DNA of 64,000 nucleotides from Plantago major. Lineage: Eukaryota; Streptophyta; Magnoliopsida; Lamiales; Plantaginaceae. The notes under the pieces were generated by a model. The model ran no database searches, was not told the origin of the DNA, and saw only the letters and a list, made by a program, of their open reading frames with translations. The stretch covers positions 30,491,167 through 30,555,166 of the forward strand of contig CM048842.1 in assembly GCA_026545765.1 (NCBI GenBank), in the 5' to 3' direction. The first letter of the stretch is position 1. Each line of letters opens with the position of its first letter. Shown here piece by piece: positions 38,481-49,901 of this stretch. The translations under genes and the position numbers were made by a program.

Positions 38481-40560
38481 ATCAAAGCCTACAGAATTTA
38501 CAACAAAAGAACAAAGAAAATTGAAGAATCAGTTCATGTTGTATTCTATGAAGGAAGTAAGAAAACACCTCCTAATGATGAACTCTCATAAAGGTTCAAA
38601 GAACTAATGTTGAGGGATTCTGAAGAAGAATACTCAGAAAGGAGAAACATCATTATGGAAAGTGAGGATGACTCTGACGTAGAAAAGCTTGATATGCCTA
38701 GTAACAACCAGATGACTCACAAACATGATGAAGAATTTCCTATGAAACTTCCGTAAATGGAAATCAAGATATTCATCATGAAGCTATCTCGAAATAATCT
38801 CTCCGAAAGACATGTTCCAGATAGCTCAAACATCGAGCAAGTGTCGATATTAATTGCCTTCTTCGAGGAGCAAAATGTCTTAGATATCGAAAAGTATCAA
38901 ATCAAAATCCCAAAGGATTCACATTCAAATCATTTCGATATTGATCCTACTAGCACTAAACCTATGATAAGATGGATCAAGGATCATCCCGCAAAAGATG
39001 TGATCGACCAATTAATCAAGGTGTTAGGACTAGAGAGCAATAGTCAAAATGCTAATTCTCTTCGATGTTTCATCTTAAATATTGAACATAAAAATATAGA
39101 AGAAGCATTAGGAGACCAAGATTGGATCTCTGCAATGCAAGAAGAGTTGGATCAATTTGAGAGAAACAAAGTCTTGAAACTAGTTCCATTTGTAGAAGGA
39201 ATATCTGTGATTGGAACCAATCGGGTTTTCAGAAACAAGATGAATGAATCTGGTGAAATAACCAGAAAAAAAGCAAGATTGGTTGCCAAAGGATTTACCC
39301 AGACTGAAGGCTTAGATTTTGATGAGTCATATGCACCAGTTGCCAGATTGGATGCAATAAGACTCTTTCTAGCCTTTGCAGCTCATAAAGATTTTAAAGT
39401 TTATCAGATGGATGTCAAAAGTGCATTCTTGAACGGTGAACTTGCAGAAGAAGTTTATGTTGAGCAACCACCTGGCTTTGAAGCTTCCTCAGATAGTAGA
39501 ATGGTCTATAAACCATGTAAAGCTCAGATGGATCAAACAGCTCCAAGAGCATGGTATGACACTTTGGCCAAATACCTTCTGGAAAGTGGTTTCAAGAAAG
39601 GTGAAGTTGATAAAACTTTATTTACCTTAAATCATGATGGCAAACTACTCTTAGTTCAAGTATATGTTGATGACATCATATTTGGATCTAAGGACAAGCA
39701 ACTTTGCAATGACTTTGCAAATCTCATGAAAAGTAAGTTTGAGATGAGCATGATGGAAGAAATGAATTATTTTCTAGGATTGCAAGTCAAGCAACTCAAT
39801 GATGGAATATTCATTAGTCAAACAAGGTATGCAAAAGATATGCTCACAAAATTCAATCTTAAGCCTTCTGAAAAGAATGCTAAGATACCTATGAGCATTG
39901 GAACCAAAATAACCTATACTGAATCAGATAAGAGTGTTGAAGAACATATGTATAGGAAATTGATAGGTTCAATACTTTACCTCACTGCAAGTAGACCTGA
40001 TATTCAATACGCTTGGAGGTGTGCTAGATTTCGCATAAACCGATGCAAACACACTACAACATTGCTATGAAAATATTAAGGTATGTAAAAGGTACAGTAG
40101 ATGTAGGATTGTGGTATCCTAAAGAAAGCGGATTGAGTTTAGCTGGGTACTCAGATGCTGATTATGCTGGATCACTACTTGATAGGAAAAGCACCTCAGG
40201 AACTTGTCAGTTTCTGGGTACTAGACTTATCTCGTGGTTTAGCAAGAAGCAAAACTCAATTGCAACTTCTACCACAGTAGGTCAATATATTGTCACCGGT
40301 TGTTGTGCAACACAAATTCGCTGATACAACAACAACTTAAAGACTATGGACTCAATGAGAAGAAAACTCCCATTTTCCGTGACAACACAAGTGCTATTAC
40401 ATTACATGTAATCCTAAATTTCATGCCGTAACAAAGCATATTGATGTTAGAGATCACTTCATCGAGACCATGTTGAAAAGGCAATATAGAGATACTCAAG
40501 ATTGGCAATCAAGACCAACTTGCGTATATCTTCACTAAGCCACTACCGTAAAGTAGATTC
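38481..40560 (+). pseudogene. IN C-terminus, RT and RNase H of piece E
   Basis: It holds the longest open stretch of the copia block: 437 codons at 38757-40070. Reverse transcriptase features are in order: [72 protein letters not shown] (catalytic DD), [12 protein letters not shown] and [11 protein letters not shown]. RNase H follows at 40043-40324 (GYSDADYAGSLLDRKSTSG) and fades near 40560. These strings place it in the SIRE group of copia. It is broken, with a few breaks in this stretch. Confidence 0.88.
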
Positions 40561-41335
40561 TTAGACTTAAGACATAGTCTTGGACTAATGGAACTACCAA
40601 TGAACCAAAAGTTCGTAGTCGAACGGTATCCATAGAAGAGGTATCCGAACGACATCCAGAGAAGAGAAAAGAGAAATCGAACGGTATCCGTAAGTCAAAA
40701 AGGCTAAAGAGCAAAAAGATGTTTTAAGATCTCTCGAGACGGAAACTCGATATCCGAATCACTCTATAAACGGGAACACAAAGGAGAATAGTACAACTAT
40801 CTCAAATAACTACTCTCTTGAAATTCACATTATTTCTATCTTGATGAAAACTTGAAAAATCCTAAGTATAAGATGATTCAGATGCAAACAATGTTCCCGG
40901 TCTTACAAAAACGTGATTCGATAGCTAATAGCCAAAATTCATTAAATGGGCACAATTACACTTGTTGATTGTGATCATTGTCAAGAAGCAATGGTGACCC
41001 TTGATGAAATTAAGCGCTTGATCTATACGGTGGAAATTAATTCACAAAGAAATAGTGGATCAGAAAATTCGACAAAGCCCACTTTGCATTTAATGCCAAT
41101 CAGCTTTTGCTCACGCCGCTTGTAAATCACGTATACGCATACACAAAATCAATTTGTATGTATTTGTCTGCTGAGATTCTATTTATATATATAGGATGTT
41201 GGCAAAAGAAATCACTTTCGCCTAATCCAAAATTCACTTACACAAAAATAGCAAAACCTTCTCGATTCTCGCAGAACCTTCTACAATCTCTGCAAATCAA
41301 GAGATTACACACCAAATTTCAAACAATCTGAATAA
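40561..41335 (+). other. Post-pol spacer of piece E
   Basis: Non-coding; it aligns with 24961-25740 of C. It ends just before the extra ORF would begin, where a short gag-derived fragment and then minus-strand B sequence follow. Confidence 0.5.
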
Positions 41336-41400
41336 GAGTAAGGAGAGAAGCACATTTGTAAGTACTCAGCAAGACGGTTCCCATGCAATATATAAGGAGG

Positions 41401-44400
41401 ACTAAACAATCTTGCAGTAGGCATCCATTTTTGAATGAATTTCCTCGAACATTCTTTTGTCCGATAGAACATAAGGAGGAATTCTTATTGAATGATTATC
41501 ATTATTAAGAATTATTTTCTTCCTCGTGTGTTCCTGTGTGCTCCGCTTTGGTGCTTTCACATAATTGCCAGTTTCGAGTTTGCTTTTCAAGAACTTAGCT
41601 TCTCGCTGATTTCTTCTAGCCCTGCATTCAGATTTTCAAGGGCTTGATTCAACTTCCACTTCGATAATTGCTTTGAGCAATTCTAGCCTTTTTATCGTTT
41701 TGCTCTGCTTGTATTCATGAGCAAGTTGTTTCGATGCCTTTATAGCCAATACCGCTTCGAGCACTTGAAGCTTTCGAGATCTTTTCTCAAAGTTTGCTAG
41801 TCTCTCGGTCATCCAATTTCTTTCCGTAAAAGTGACATGGGAGAATTTGCGCCTCTCGCAATTCTACCCTTTTGAGAGACATAGCATCGCTGGTGTTTAC
41901 ACTTTTCAAAGGTTGTGTTTCTTTTCGTAGACGTGCCCAATGCTTTTATTTTGACTTGTTTTTCCACAAAGGTTTAGTTGCAATCGCTTTCCTCCTCACA
42001 ACAATCTTCGCCTTCGCATCGATACTATAGATTGCATGGGAACCATCTTGCCGAAAGTGCTTATAAATGTTCTTCTTTCCTCACTCTTATTCGTGAGTGA
42101 TAAACAATCATTCGTATTCAGCCCAAGTCCTTTCTTTTCAAGGATCTCTAAGTAAGATTGTACTTCAAGAAGAGTGTCACTAGCTTTCGCATAAGATTGA
42201 AAAGATAATTCTTTCTTTCGAAGTTCCTTGTTCTCGTAAAGAAGATCTTCATATTTCTTCGTAATTCAGCCATTCACTAAAATGGTCAGAGCGACGGATA
42301 GATCCGTCACAGCCATTCTATCCGCCCAGCCTCCGCGACGGATCGGGCGACGGATAAAAATCCGTCGCCTGAGCCGTGGCGACGATAAATCCGCCCAATT
42401 CGGATGACGACGATTGATTTTTTTTTTCAAAAAAAAAAATGATTATGGGGCATGATAGATCTATCTGTCGCCCCATTTTTTTTTTGGGAAAAAATCATAC
42501 GTAATTTTTATATTCAGATACGGATTAATTCCTGGCAGGTGGTGGCAGAAAAGGTGGGTGTGGTGTGGTGGGAGGTGGTGGTGGTGTGGTGGTGGTGGTG
42601 GTGGTGGTGGAGGAGATGGTGGTGGTGGCAGGTGGTGGTGCGGTGGTGGTGGGAGTAGAGAGGTGGTGGTGGTGGAGATGGTGGTGGAGGAGGATGGTGG
42701 AGGAAAGGAGGTGGTGGTGGTGGTGGTGGTGGTGGGAGGAGAGGTGGTGGTGGTGGTGCGATGGGGGTGGAGGAAAGGTGGGGGTGTTGGAGGAGGATGG
42801 TGGTGGTGGGAGGAGAAAGGTGGTGGTGGAGGATGGTGGTGGGAGGAGAAAGGTGGTGGAGGAGATGGTGGTGGTGGAGGATGGTGGTGGTGGGAGGAGA
42901 TGGTGGTGGGAGGAGAAAGGTGGTGGAGGAGGAGGAGGAGAGGAGAAGTAGTGGAAAAGGAGGTGGTGGAGGAGATATATTATATTTTTTAGTTTTAGAT
43001 TTGATAGATCTAGATCTATCCGTCGCTATTTTTTTTTTTTTTAATTTTTTTGTAGAATTTTGGATAAATCTATCCGTCGCTACATAGCTTACGGATAGAT
43101 TTATCTGTCAAGATTTTTAGCGACGGATAAATCTATCCGTCGCTAAAAATTTTTTTTTTTTTTTTTTTGTCATCGCCCAGAGCGACGGATAATTTTATCC
43201 GTCATACAGAGTGACGGATAACCTTTATCCGTCAAGAACGGGCATTTGATAGAATCCGTCATTTCAGTAGCGATCCGTCATGTGGGCTTACGGATTTTCC
43301 ATCGCTTACCTCGTAATTTTGTAGTGATTTGCTATGTGATTTTTCACCTCGTATATCCGAGCTTTGAGAAATGCATTTTCAACATCCTTTTCTCGATATC
43401 TTAACTAATTGAGAATTTTCCTTGCAAGAGAATTCTTCTTCTTCAAGATTTTCGCCTAGCTCGGATCATTAGAAATTATCTTTCATAGATGTCAAGTTCT
43501 TTCCTAGATTTTCTAGATCTTTATTTCTTCTTCATCACTTTCATAAGTATAACAAGAAGTATGTGTTACCTCATCACCATAAGATGATTTCTATGTTAGA
43601 GATGTCTCGACCACAATTTCAAAGACTCCACACATTTCATTCTTCTTGAGGTCAAGTCGATTATATCATGAGTAACTCCACATAATTCGTGATGGTAAGG
43701 TTGAGTCATCCGAATTGTCATCTTCGTGTCGCCTCATCGCCTAGAGCATCCAAATGAGTTTGATTTTCTTTCTTTCTTCGCTAATAAAGCTCGCTTCTTC
43801 TCAAGATTCTTCTATCTTTCTTGTCACCGCCCTTAGTTTGTTGAAGGCGTGACAATCCTTCTTGAAGTGACCAGTTTCGGCTAATAGAAACAGATATCTT
43901 TCCAATTTCTACTTCCTCAAGACATGATGCTTTCTCGAAATGGGTTGTTCAATGAGCTTTGCATATTTTTGTAATCGGTGATAGTTTGAGCCTAGATGCT
44001 TTTTCACTTTCTTCGCTTTTCTTCTCTCAATTTCTCGATACATATTGCTTATTTGCTTTGCAAAGAAGAGCATCCTCGCCTCTTCCTTGCTTTTCTTCTT
44101 TCGTAAGTTCCGAGCAACTAGAGCAATATTTGCAACTTTTCAGCTTGTTTGTTCTCTTCAGGTTGTCTCATAATCAACCGTAGTAAGATGTGAGAAGAGT
44201 TCCACCGAGTGATATTTGCATTCCTTGGTAAAATAAAAGAATTTAGTATGCTCCGCCAGGTTAAGACTTCGACAATAGTCTTAATCTTTTCCGACCGGGA
44301 GTATCTGCTTTCCTAAGTGCTCCCATATCACTCATGAGAGTGGTAACTCAAATCAAATTCTTCCAGAGTTTCAAAGGTCCTTGTTTGAAATTTTGAAATT

Positions 44401-44936
44401 TCAACTTGAGAACTTCAACTTGGTTTCTTTGGTTTTCTCCCGCACAGATTTCATCAATCAAATGCTGTAACTTTCGCTTTAGCACCCCACGCTTATAATC
44501 ATGTGCTCAGTGTCGATCCGATGATGATATTACGAGCTTGACCATCTAGACGATTTCTCTGGCATCTTCCGATGTCCGTAGTTCTCTGGCTTCGTTCATA
44601 AATAACTCGACTAGTAGATCTCCCACTTGTCGACGATCGCTTGTGAAGATCCTTCGCTTGATCTCTGCTCTTCCATTAGAAACCTCCATGACTTGTCGAG
44701 TTGTTGAATGATTATCGGGCCATTCTTTATCACTTCGATCATTTCGCCACTTATGGCTTCAAGGTGGAGCATCATGTTATTTTTCCATTTCTCGTAGTTC
44801 TCTGGTTTGAGAACGCTGCATCACTGTAGACATTCCCCGCACACTTAACACACAAATTAAATAGTCCTCTAAAATGGACAAAGTTCCTTCACCTATTTGA
44901 GGATCTAGGTTCAAGTGTATGCTTGTGAACCTCCCG
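41401..44936 (-). pseudogene. gag and gag-PR spacer of element B, interrupted by a CACTA element
   Basis: Minus-strand gag of B, reading from 44820 (NYEKWKNNMMLHLEAI-type start near 44790) through the core (44200-44700) and knuckle area (about 43830-43890) to the Lys/Glu-rich coil (43330-43600 and 41990-42270) and spacer (41401-41900). The CACTA element 42274-43326 splits the coil segment. It aligns throughout with A gag and C gag. It is broken in many places. Confidence 0.7.
42274..43326. mobile_element. Non-autonomous CACTA-like element 2 (GCGACGGAT subfamily)
   Basis: The 1053-bp element starts CACTAAAATGG and ends TTTTGTAGTG, with a 3-bp target duplication ATT on each side (42271-42273 and 43327-43329), as expected for CACTA transposons. 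Subterminal arrays of GCGACGGAT / ATCCGTCGC lie at both ends. The core (42540-42970) is a GGTGGT-rich minisatellite on the plus strand, so the element lies in the opposite orientation to 47050-48337. It encodes no transposase. Confidence 0.88.
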
Positions 44937-44948
44937 CCTCGATACCAC
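44937..44948 (-). other. Primer-binding site of element B
   Basis: On the minus strand, directly after the LTR end, the sequence matches the tRNA-Met-complementary PBS of copy C with small differences. Confidence 0.75.
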
Positions 44949-44949
44949 T

Positions 44950-46579
44950 TGTTGGTCCAGATAACGCAAAGTAAAAGACTAGGGGGGTGAATAGTCTTTA
45001 AAAATTTTGTCGATAAAATTATTTCTCGATATCCGTAGATATCCGATAATTAGATTCAGAGCGAAGACTTAAGATAGATAGCGTAAACAGCTTAAAGTGT
45101 GTGTGTGTGTCAAATGTAAGTACGTAAAAGTAAATAACAAGAAGTATAGTGGTATCCGAGGTATGAATCCTCCAACTAATCCACTTCGTCTTCCAAAGAC
45201 CTAGAATTCACTAGAATAGATAATTGAGGTCACCTTACAAAAATCCTATTCTAAGATTCCTTAAACTAATGGTTCCCAACCAAATGTTCCCCGAGTTGTT
45301 CCCCGCTTCTCACCAAGTACTTCCCCTATCGTAAACCTTTTGACCTATTCCTAGCTTCCCAAGCTAAGTACTTCCCGTGCTCAATAACCTTGAGCTATTC
45401 CTTAGTTTCCCAAATCAAGTACTTCCTATAATTCGCTAACCTTGAAGTTATTCCCATTTTTCAAACTAAGTACTTCCCATCCACGCCAGCTATGGTGTCG
45501 GTTTTTGAGTCGACGAGCTTCTTTGTTAACTTTTCGCTAATCGATAGCTCGTGAATCAAGTATACTTAATACACTTTTCAATGTTTGGTATCTTGTTCTT
45601 TTATCGACCCAAGTCTTAGATAAATGTTCTAGAGAATGAATTTATACTTGATCTTTCAATTCAACTCTTTCACGTATAGTCGTGCTTGTTTAGGATCGTG
45701 ACACTTAGAACTTCAAAGGTTACTCAAGATCAAGAGCTTTGGTCGCAATGTAAAGCTTTGAGGATAAGTAATTTGCTCGAGGTAGCTAGATATGTGATCG
45801 TAAGTTCTTCAAAGTGTGTGTATTCTCAAGTCGCCTAAGTGTTGATATTTATAGATGAATTGAGTGTCGCTTCAATAGTATCCGTTAGCTTAAATCAAAT
45901 TCAAACTATTGATATCTCGTATAGTATCAGAAAGGTTTGTCTTCTTCTTCGGTTACCGCTGCTTTTGTTCGCATATCTCTATCCGCGCATTTAATGCATC
46001 AGACTATACTTTGTCCTCAGAGTGCCAATGTAACTATGCTTTGTATCGTAGACAACCTTGACTGATTTCTCCGATTCTTTGCACGCTCTTATCTTTAACT
46101 TCAAATACCACTTTTATTGAAACAACTTTGTTTGCAATATATATTTTTTTCGTAAATGTGGTTTAAAGCTCAAGGTATCCGAGTGTAGATATCTCGGACA
46201 CTTTCCTTGTTTTCGATCGACCTTTTATTTCTCGATATCTCTTGTGACATGCTTTGTTTAAAACTATTCGTGTCTTTAAGATATCCGCTAAGGTATCTCG
46301 AAATTGTTTCAAGAATCTTGTGCGCTTTCTTCTAATCTTCAATGTCGCTGAACTTGTTCTCTTGGATGTCTTCTTCGTCTTCTTCATAAAGTAAAATTAC
46401 ATTTTGAGACCTAACATCCTATACAAGATTAGCTAGACTATCATACTTAGTGGGTTTCCTCTTTACAATGTCCAAGTGAACCAAGAGTACTAATCACCTT
46501 CGAGACTAAGATAAGTCATCATGTTGTCGATCAAAATCTAACAGATATTTCTAACAAATTATCTAACAAATTTCCTAAT
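44950..46579 (-). repeat. 5' LTR of element B
   Basis: It starts TGTTGGTCC beside the PBS and ends near CCTAA at 46578-46580. It matches 11854-13521 in the same orientation over the full length. Most differences between the two LTRs fall at or next to CAG/CTG trinucleotides. Confidence 0.87.
45846..45853 (-). promoter_or_regulatory. TATA box in the B 5' LTR
   Basis: TATAAATA on the minus strand at the position conserved in the B and C LTRs. This is the copy that would drive B's transcript. Confidence 0.6.
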
Positions 46580-47049
46580 GTGGTCAGGTTTCTTTCGTAA
46601 ACCTTATCCACATGTTTCTTGTGAACTTGTTGATCTTTCAAAGGCTCGAAGTTGCTACCCTTTTCCTTTGTCAACTACCCTATCTTTCCGACCAATGCTA
46701 TAGGTGGTTGAAGAACCATTCTCATTGACTTTTTACAAAGGTCAACCTTTCATCACTCTTCTTCGTGAGGAGATGAATTACTCGATTGTTCATCAAGTCC
46801 AAGTCCACCTTTCTCGTAGAGATCTCTCAGATAGATTGAACCTCGTTGAGAGTGTCACTAGCCTTTGCACAAGATTGAAGGATAGCTCTTTCTTCTCGAA
46901 GTTCTTCATTCTCGTAAAGCGCTTCATCATTTTCTTAGTAAGTTCATCCAAGGCTAGTTTGTGAGAATTTTAGAAAGGCTATTTTAGCGCTCTTGTTCTC
47001 GATACTGTTAGCTCGTAAACCTCTTTTCAAGAGTTTCTTTGCTTTCCTC

Positions 47050-48337
47050 CACTACAAGAATTCTCACAGAACGGAAAGGTTTATCCGTCGCCTCAGAGCG
47101 ACGGATCGCTGAACGGGCGACGGATTCTATCCGTCGCTTCACATGCATTTGATAAAACTTATCCGTCGCTACAGAGCGATGGATAAGTTTATCCGTCGCT
47201 ACAAAGAGATGACCCAGATCTATAAAAAAAAAAAAAAAATTTAGCGACGGATAGATCTATCCGTCGCTATAGCCGGAAAAAAACGTTAGCATTTAATAGA
47301 TCTAGATCTATCCGTCGCTAAAAGCCTAAAAAAAAAACCATATATCTCCTCCACAACCTCCTTTCCTCCACCACTTCTCCTCTCCTCCTCCTCCCACCAC
47401 CACCTTTCTCCTTCCACCACCTTTCTCCTCCACCACAACCATCCACCACCATCCTCCACCACCACCTCCTCCACCACCATCTCCACCACCACCACCTCTC
47501 TCCTCCCACCATCCACCACCTTTCCTCCACCACCTTTCTCCTCCACCACCACCATCCACCACCATCCTCCACCACCATCTCCACCACCACCACCTCTCTC
47601 CTCCCACCACCACCGCACCACCACCATCTCCACCACCACCACCTCTCTCCTCCCACCACCACCGCACCACCACCATCTCCACCACCACCACCTCTCTCCT
47701 CCCACCACCACCGCACCACCACCATCTCCACCACCTCCTCTCTCCTCCCACCACCACCGCACCACCACCATCTCCACCACCACCACCTCTCTCCTCCCAC
47801 CACCACCGCACCACCACCATCTCCACCACCACCACCACCACCTCTCTCCTCCCACCACCACTGCACCACCACCCTGCCACCACCACCACCTTTCCTCCTC
47901 CCACCACAACCGCACCACCACCACCCTGCCACCACCACTGCCACCACCGCACCACCTTTCTCCTCCCACCACCACCACACCGTACGAATAAAAATTGGAT
48001 ACGAATATAAAAATTCGAATACAAATTAATCCGTATACGAATACAAATCAATATCTCGTATACTTAATACAAATTGATAATTAATTAATCCAGATACGAA
48101 TATAAAATTAATACGGATTTTAATTTTTTGTGGAAAATGGGCGACGGATAGAATCTATCCGTCGCCCCATTATCAATTTAAAAAAAATTGGTCAATCTGT
48201 CATTCAACGTCGCTAATCGACGACGGATTGTTATCCGCCGCCAGCTCCGGGCGACGGATTTTCATCCGCCGTAGCCGGGCGACGGATAGATTAGTTCAGA
48301 ACGGATCTATCCGCCGCCATGTGCCGATTTTGTAGTG
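47050..48337. mobile_element. Non-autonomous CACTA-like element 3 (GCGACGGAT subfamily)
   Basis: The 1288-bp element starts CACTACAAGAA and ends TTTTGTAGTG, flanked by a perfect 3-bp target duplication CTC (47047-47049 and 48338-48340). Subterminal ACGGAT palindromes occupy about 47075-47330 and 48135-48320. The core is about 600 bp of CCACCA-rich sequence. No transposase is present. It is inserted in the coil segment of A gag, in the opposite orientation to element 2. Confidence 0.92.
47593..47890. repeat. 49-bp minisatellite inside CACTA element 3
   Basis: The marker CCTCTCTCCT recurs at 47593, 47642, 47691, 47737, 47786 and 47841, giving a unit of 49 bp (with one 46 and one 55 variant) made of CCACCA triplets, CCATCTCC and CCTCTCTCC. 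The opposite strand is GGTGG-rich and could form G-quadruplexes. The reading frames it opens (Trp/Gly/Val-rich) look like composition artefacts. Confidence 0.9.
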
Positions 48338-48757
48338 CTCTAGAATTCTGGTTTTGGATTGTGCTTCCAGAAATTCTTTCTCATCACGATCTAATTCACT
48401 CTTGACCAACTCCAGATCCTCAATTCCATCATCACTCTCATAGTACAGAAATTGTGAATTGTTAGTTACCTCATCAGCCATAAGACACATTTCAATGTTG
48501 GAGATGTCCGACCAAAGAATCTCAAAGAACTCCACACATTTCTTTCTTCTTAAGGTCAAGTCAATTACATCGTGGGTGATTCCACACTCGGTGATGGTAG
48601 GTTCGAGTCATCCGAATTCCATTTTAATCATCTCAAAGTCTAGAGCATCAAGTTGAATTTGAATCTTCTTCCTTTCTTCAGTTAGTAAGGCCCTTTGATT
48701 TATCTTGAAATTTCTTCTGTCCTTCTTGTCACCTGTCTTGAGCTTGGTTAAAGCAGG

Positions 48758-48799
48758 ACAATCTCTCTTGAAGTGACCAGGCTTTTGACAATAGACGCA
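48758..48799 (-). other. Gag zinc knuckle (CX2CX4HX4C) of element A
   Basis: The minus strand reads CVYCQKPGHFKRDC, a perfect retroviral-type CCHC knuckle, in the 48608-48829 stretch. It would bind the element's RNA during packaging. Confidence 0.9.
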
Positions 48800-49888
48800 G
48801 ATATCATTTCCTATTTCTGCAGCCTTCAAAGATTAACACCTTTCCGAATGGGGTGTTCAGAGTTGTTCACTTGTATGTTCTCAGATCGATGATAGTTTGG
48901 GCCAAGATGCTTTTTCAGCCTTTTCTTTTCTTCTTCTCAATCTCGACTCACAAATTTCTTCATATGTCTTATCGCAAGAGCATTTTCTTCAGATGCATCT
49001 TTCGTATCCTTCTTTCGTAAGAACCTTGAGAAACTAGAGCAACACTTTGCAACTTTTCAAATTGCTTGTTCTCCGAGTCAGATCATAGTCTACAGTAGCA
49101 AGATGAGAGAAGAGCTCTACTGGAGTAATATTTGGCATCCCTTGATTGAAATAAAAGAACTTAGTGTGTTCCCAGTTGTGATTGAGACTTCTAACAATAG
49201 TCTTAATCTTTTCTGACTGGGAGTATCTATTGCTTTCACCAAGTGCAGCCATATCACTCATAAGAGCAGTAAATCTGAAATCAAGTTCTTCCAGAGTTTT
49301 AGTGGGACCTTGTTTGAAGTTTTGGAACTTCAATTTAAGAACTTCGAACTTGTTTTCTTTGGTTTTCTCAGTTCCGGCACAAATTTCTTCAATCAATTGC
49401 CAGGCAACTTTCGCCCTTTTAGCACCCCACAGTTTACACTATATGTGCTCAGGTGTCGATCTGATGATTATATTACGAGCTTGACCATCCAATCTGTGTC
49501 TCTTGGCATCTTCAGATGTCCAGAGCTCTCTTGGCTTGTCTTCATATATAATGCTTCCACGAGCAACATGACAACTATCACTAGCAGCTATGTCCTCGCT
49601 TCCATCTTCCTTGTATGAGGCTTTTCTTCCATCAGACACCTCAGTAACTTGTTTGAGTTGTCTGATTTTGATAGGCTCTTTATTGATGACATAGATCATC
49701 TCATCACTAATGGCCTCCAGATGGAGCATCATGTTGTTCTTCCATTTCTCGTAGTTTTCTGGCTTCAGAACGGGTGCATCACTCAGAGACATACCTGCAC
49801 ACTTAACACACAAATTATATAGTCCTCGAAGGGACAAAGTTCCTTCACCAACTGGGATATATGTTCAAGGTAAGGCTTGTGAACCTCC

Positions 49889-49900
49889 GCTCGATACCAC
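49889..49900 (-). other. Primer-binding site of element A
   Basis: The minus-strand sequence next to the LTR matches the tRNA-Met-type PBS of copy C with one small difference. It fixes the orientation of A and marks 49902 as the inner edge of the 5' LTR. Confidence 0.78.
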
Positions 49901-49901
49901 T

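Larger units (their letters stand above)
38481..41400 (+). mobile_element. Sirevirus-like pol piece E, plus strand
   Basis: The piece starts inside the integrase C-terminal region (NKRTKKIEESVHVVFYEG-type sequence), runs through RT and RNase H to about 40560, then the post-pol spacer to 41335. The last 65 bp (41336-41400) match the gag coil area of copy C (21008-21075). Both edges are abrupt, flanked by minus-strand D and B. No LTR is attached. It is broken. Confidence 0.7.
11854..46579 (-). mobile_element. Nested Sirevirus-like element B, inserted into A
   Basis: A second minus-strand Sirevirus, with 3' LTR 11854-13521 and 5' LTR 44950-46579 in plus coordinates. B keeps its 5' LTR, PBS, gag and gag-PR spacer (41401-44948) and its 3' LTR, polypurine tract and part of the extra 3' ORF region (13522-18046). 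Its own pol is absent; the space is occupied by copies C, D and E of the same family in mixed orientations. A's sequence resumes at about 46580, which shows that B entered A. Matching 5-bp target duplications are not evident, so the exact ends are good to a few bases only. It is broken. Confidence 0.75.
46580..49840 (-). pseudogene. gag of element A, interrupted by a CACTA element
   Basis: Minus strand. The N-terminal part is at 49439-49837 (SLSDAPVLKPENYEKWKNNM...; a 132-codon open stretch), the helix-rich core at 49034-49396 (a UBN2-like gag segment with TLEELDFRFTALMSDMAALG), the zinc knuckle at 48758-48799, an acidic coil at 48338-48559, then (after the CACTA insert 47050-48337) the rest of the coil and spacer to 46580. 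Gag forms the particle and binds RNA through the knuckle. It is the best preserved gag here but still broken. Confidence 0.78.

Noticed and set aside
45090-45110. GT-rich run in the B LTR as a regulatory site
   Set aside because: It is a short simple repeat also found in the partner LTR; nothing shows function.
47286-48051. Three overlapping open frames of 220-241 codons rich in Trp, Gly and Val, and similar ones at 10210-10643, 42558-43087 and 54277-54841
   Set aside because: They arise because GGTGGT-type repeats lack stop codons in all frames of that strand. Products such as WWW/GGG/VVV runs have no domain and shift with repeat phase.
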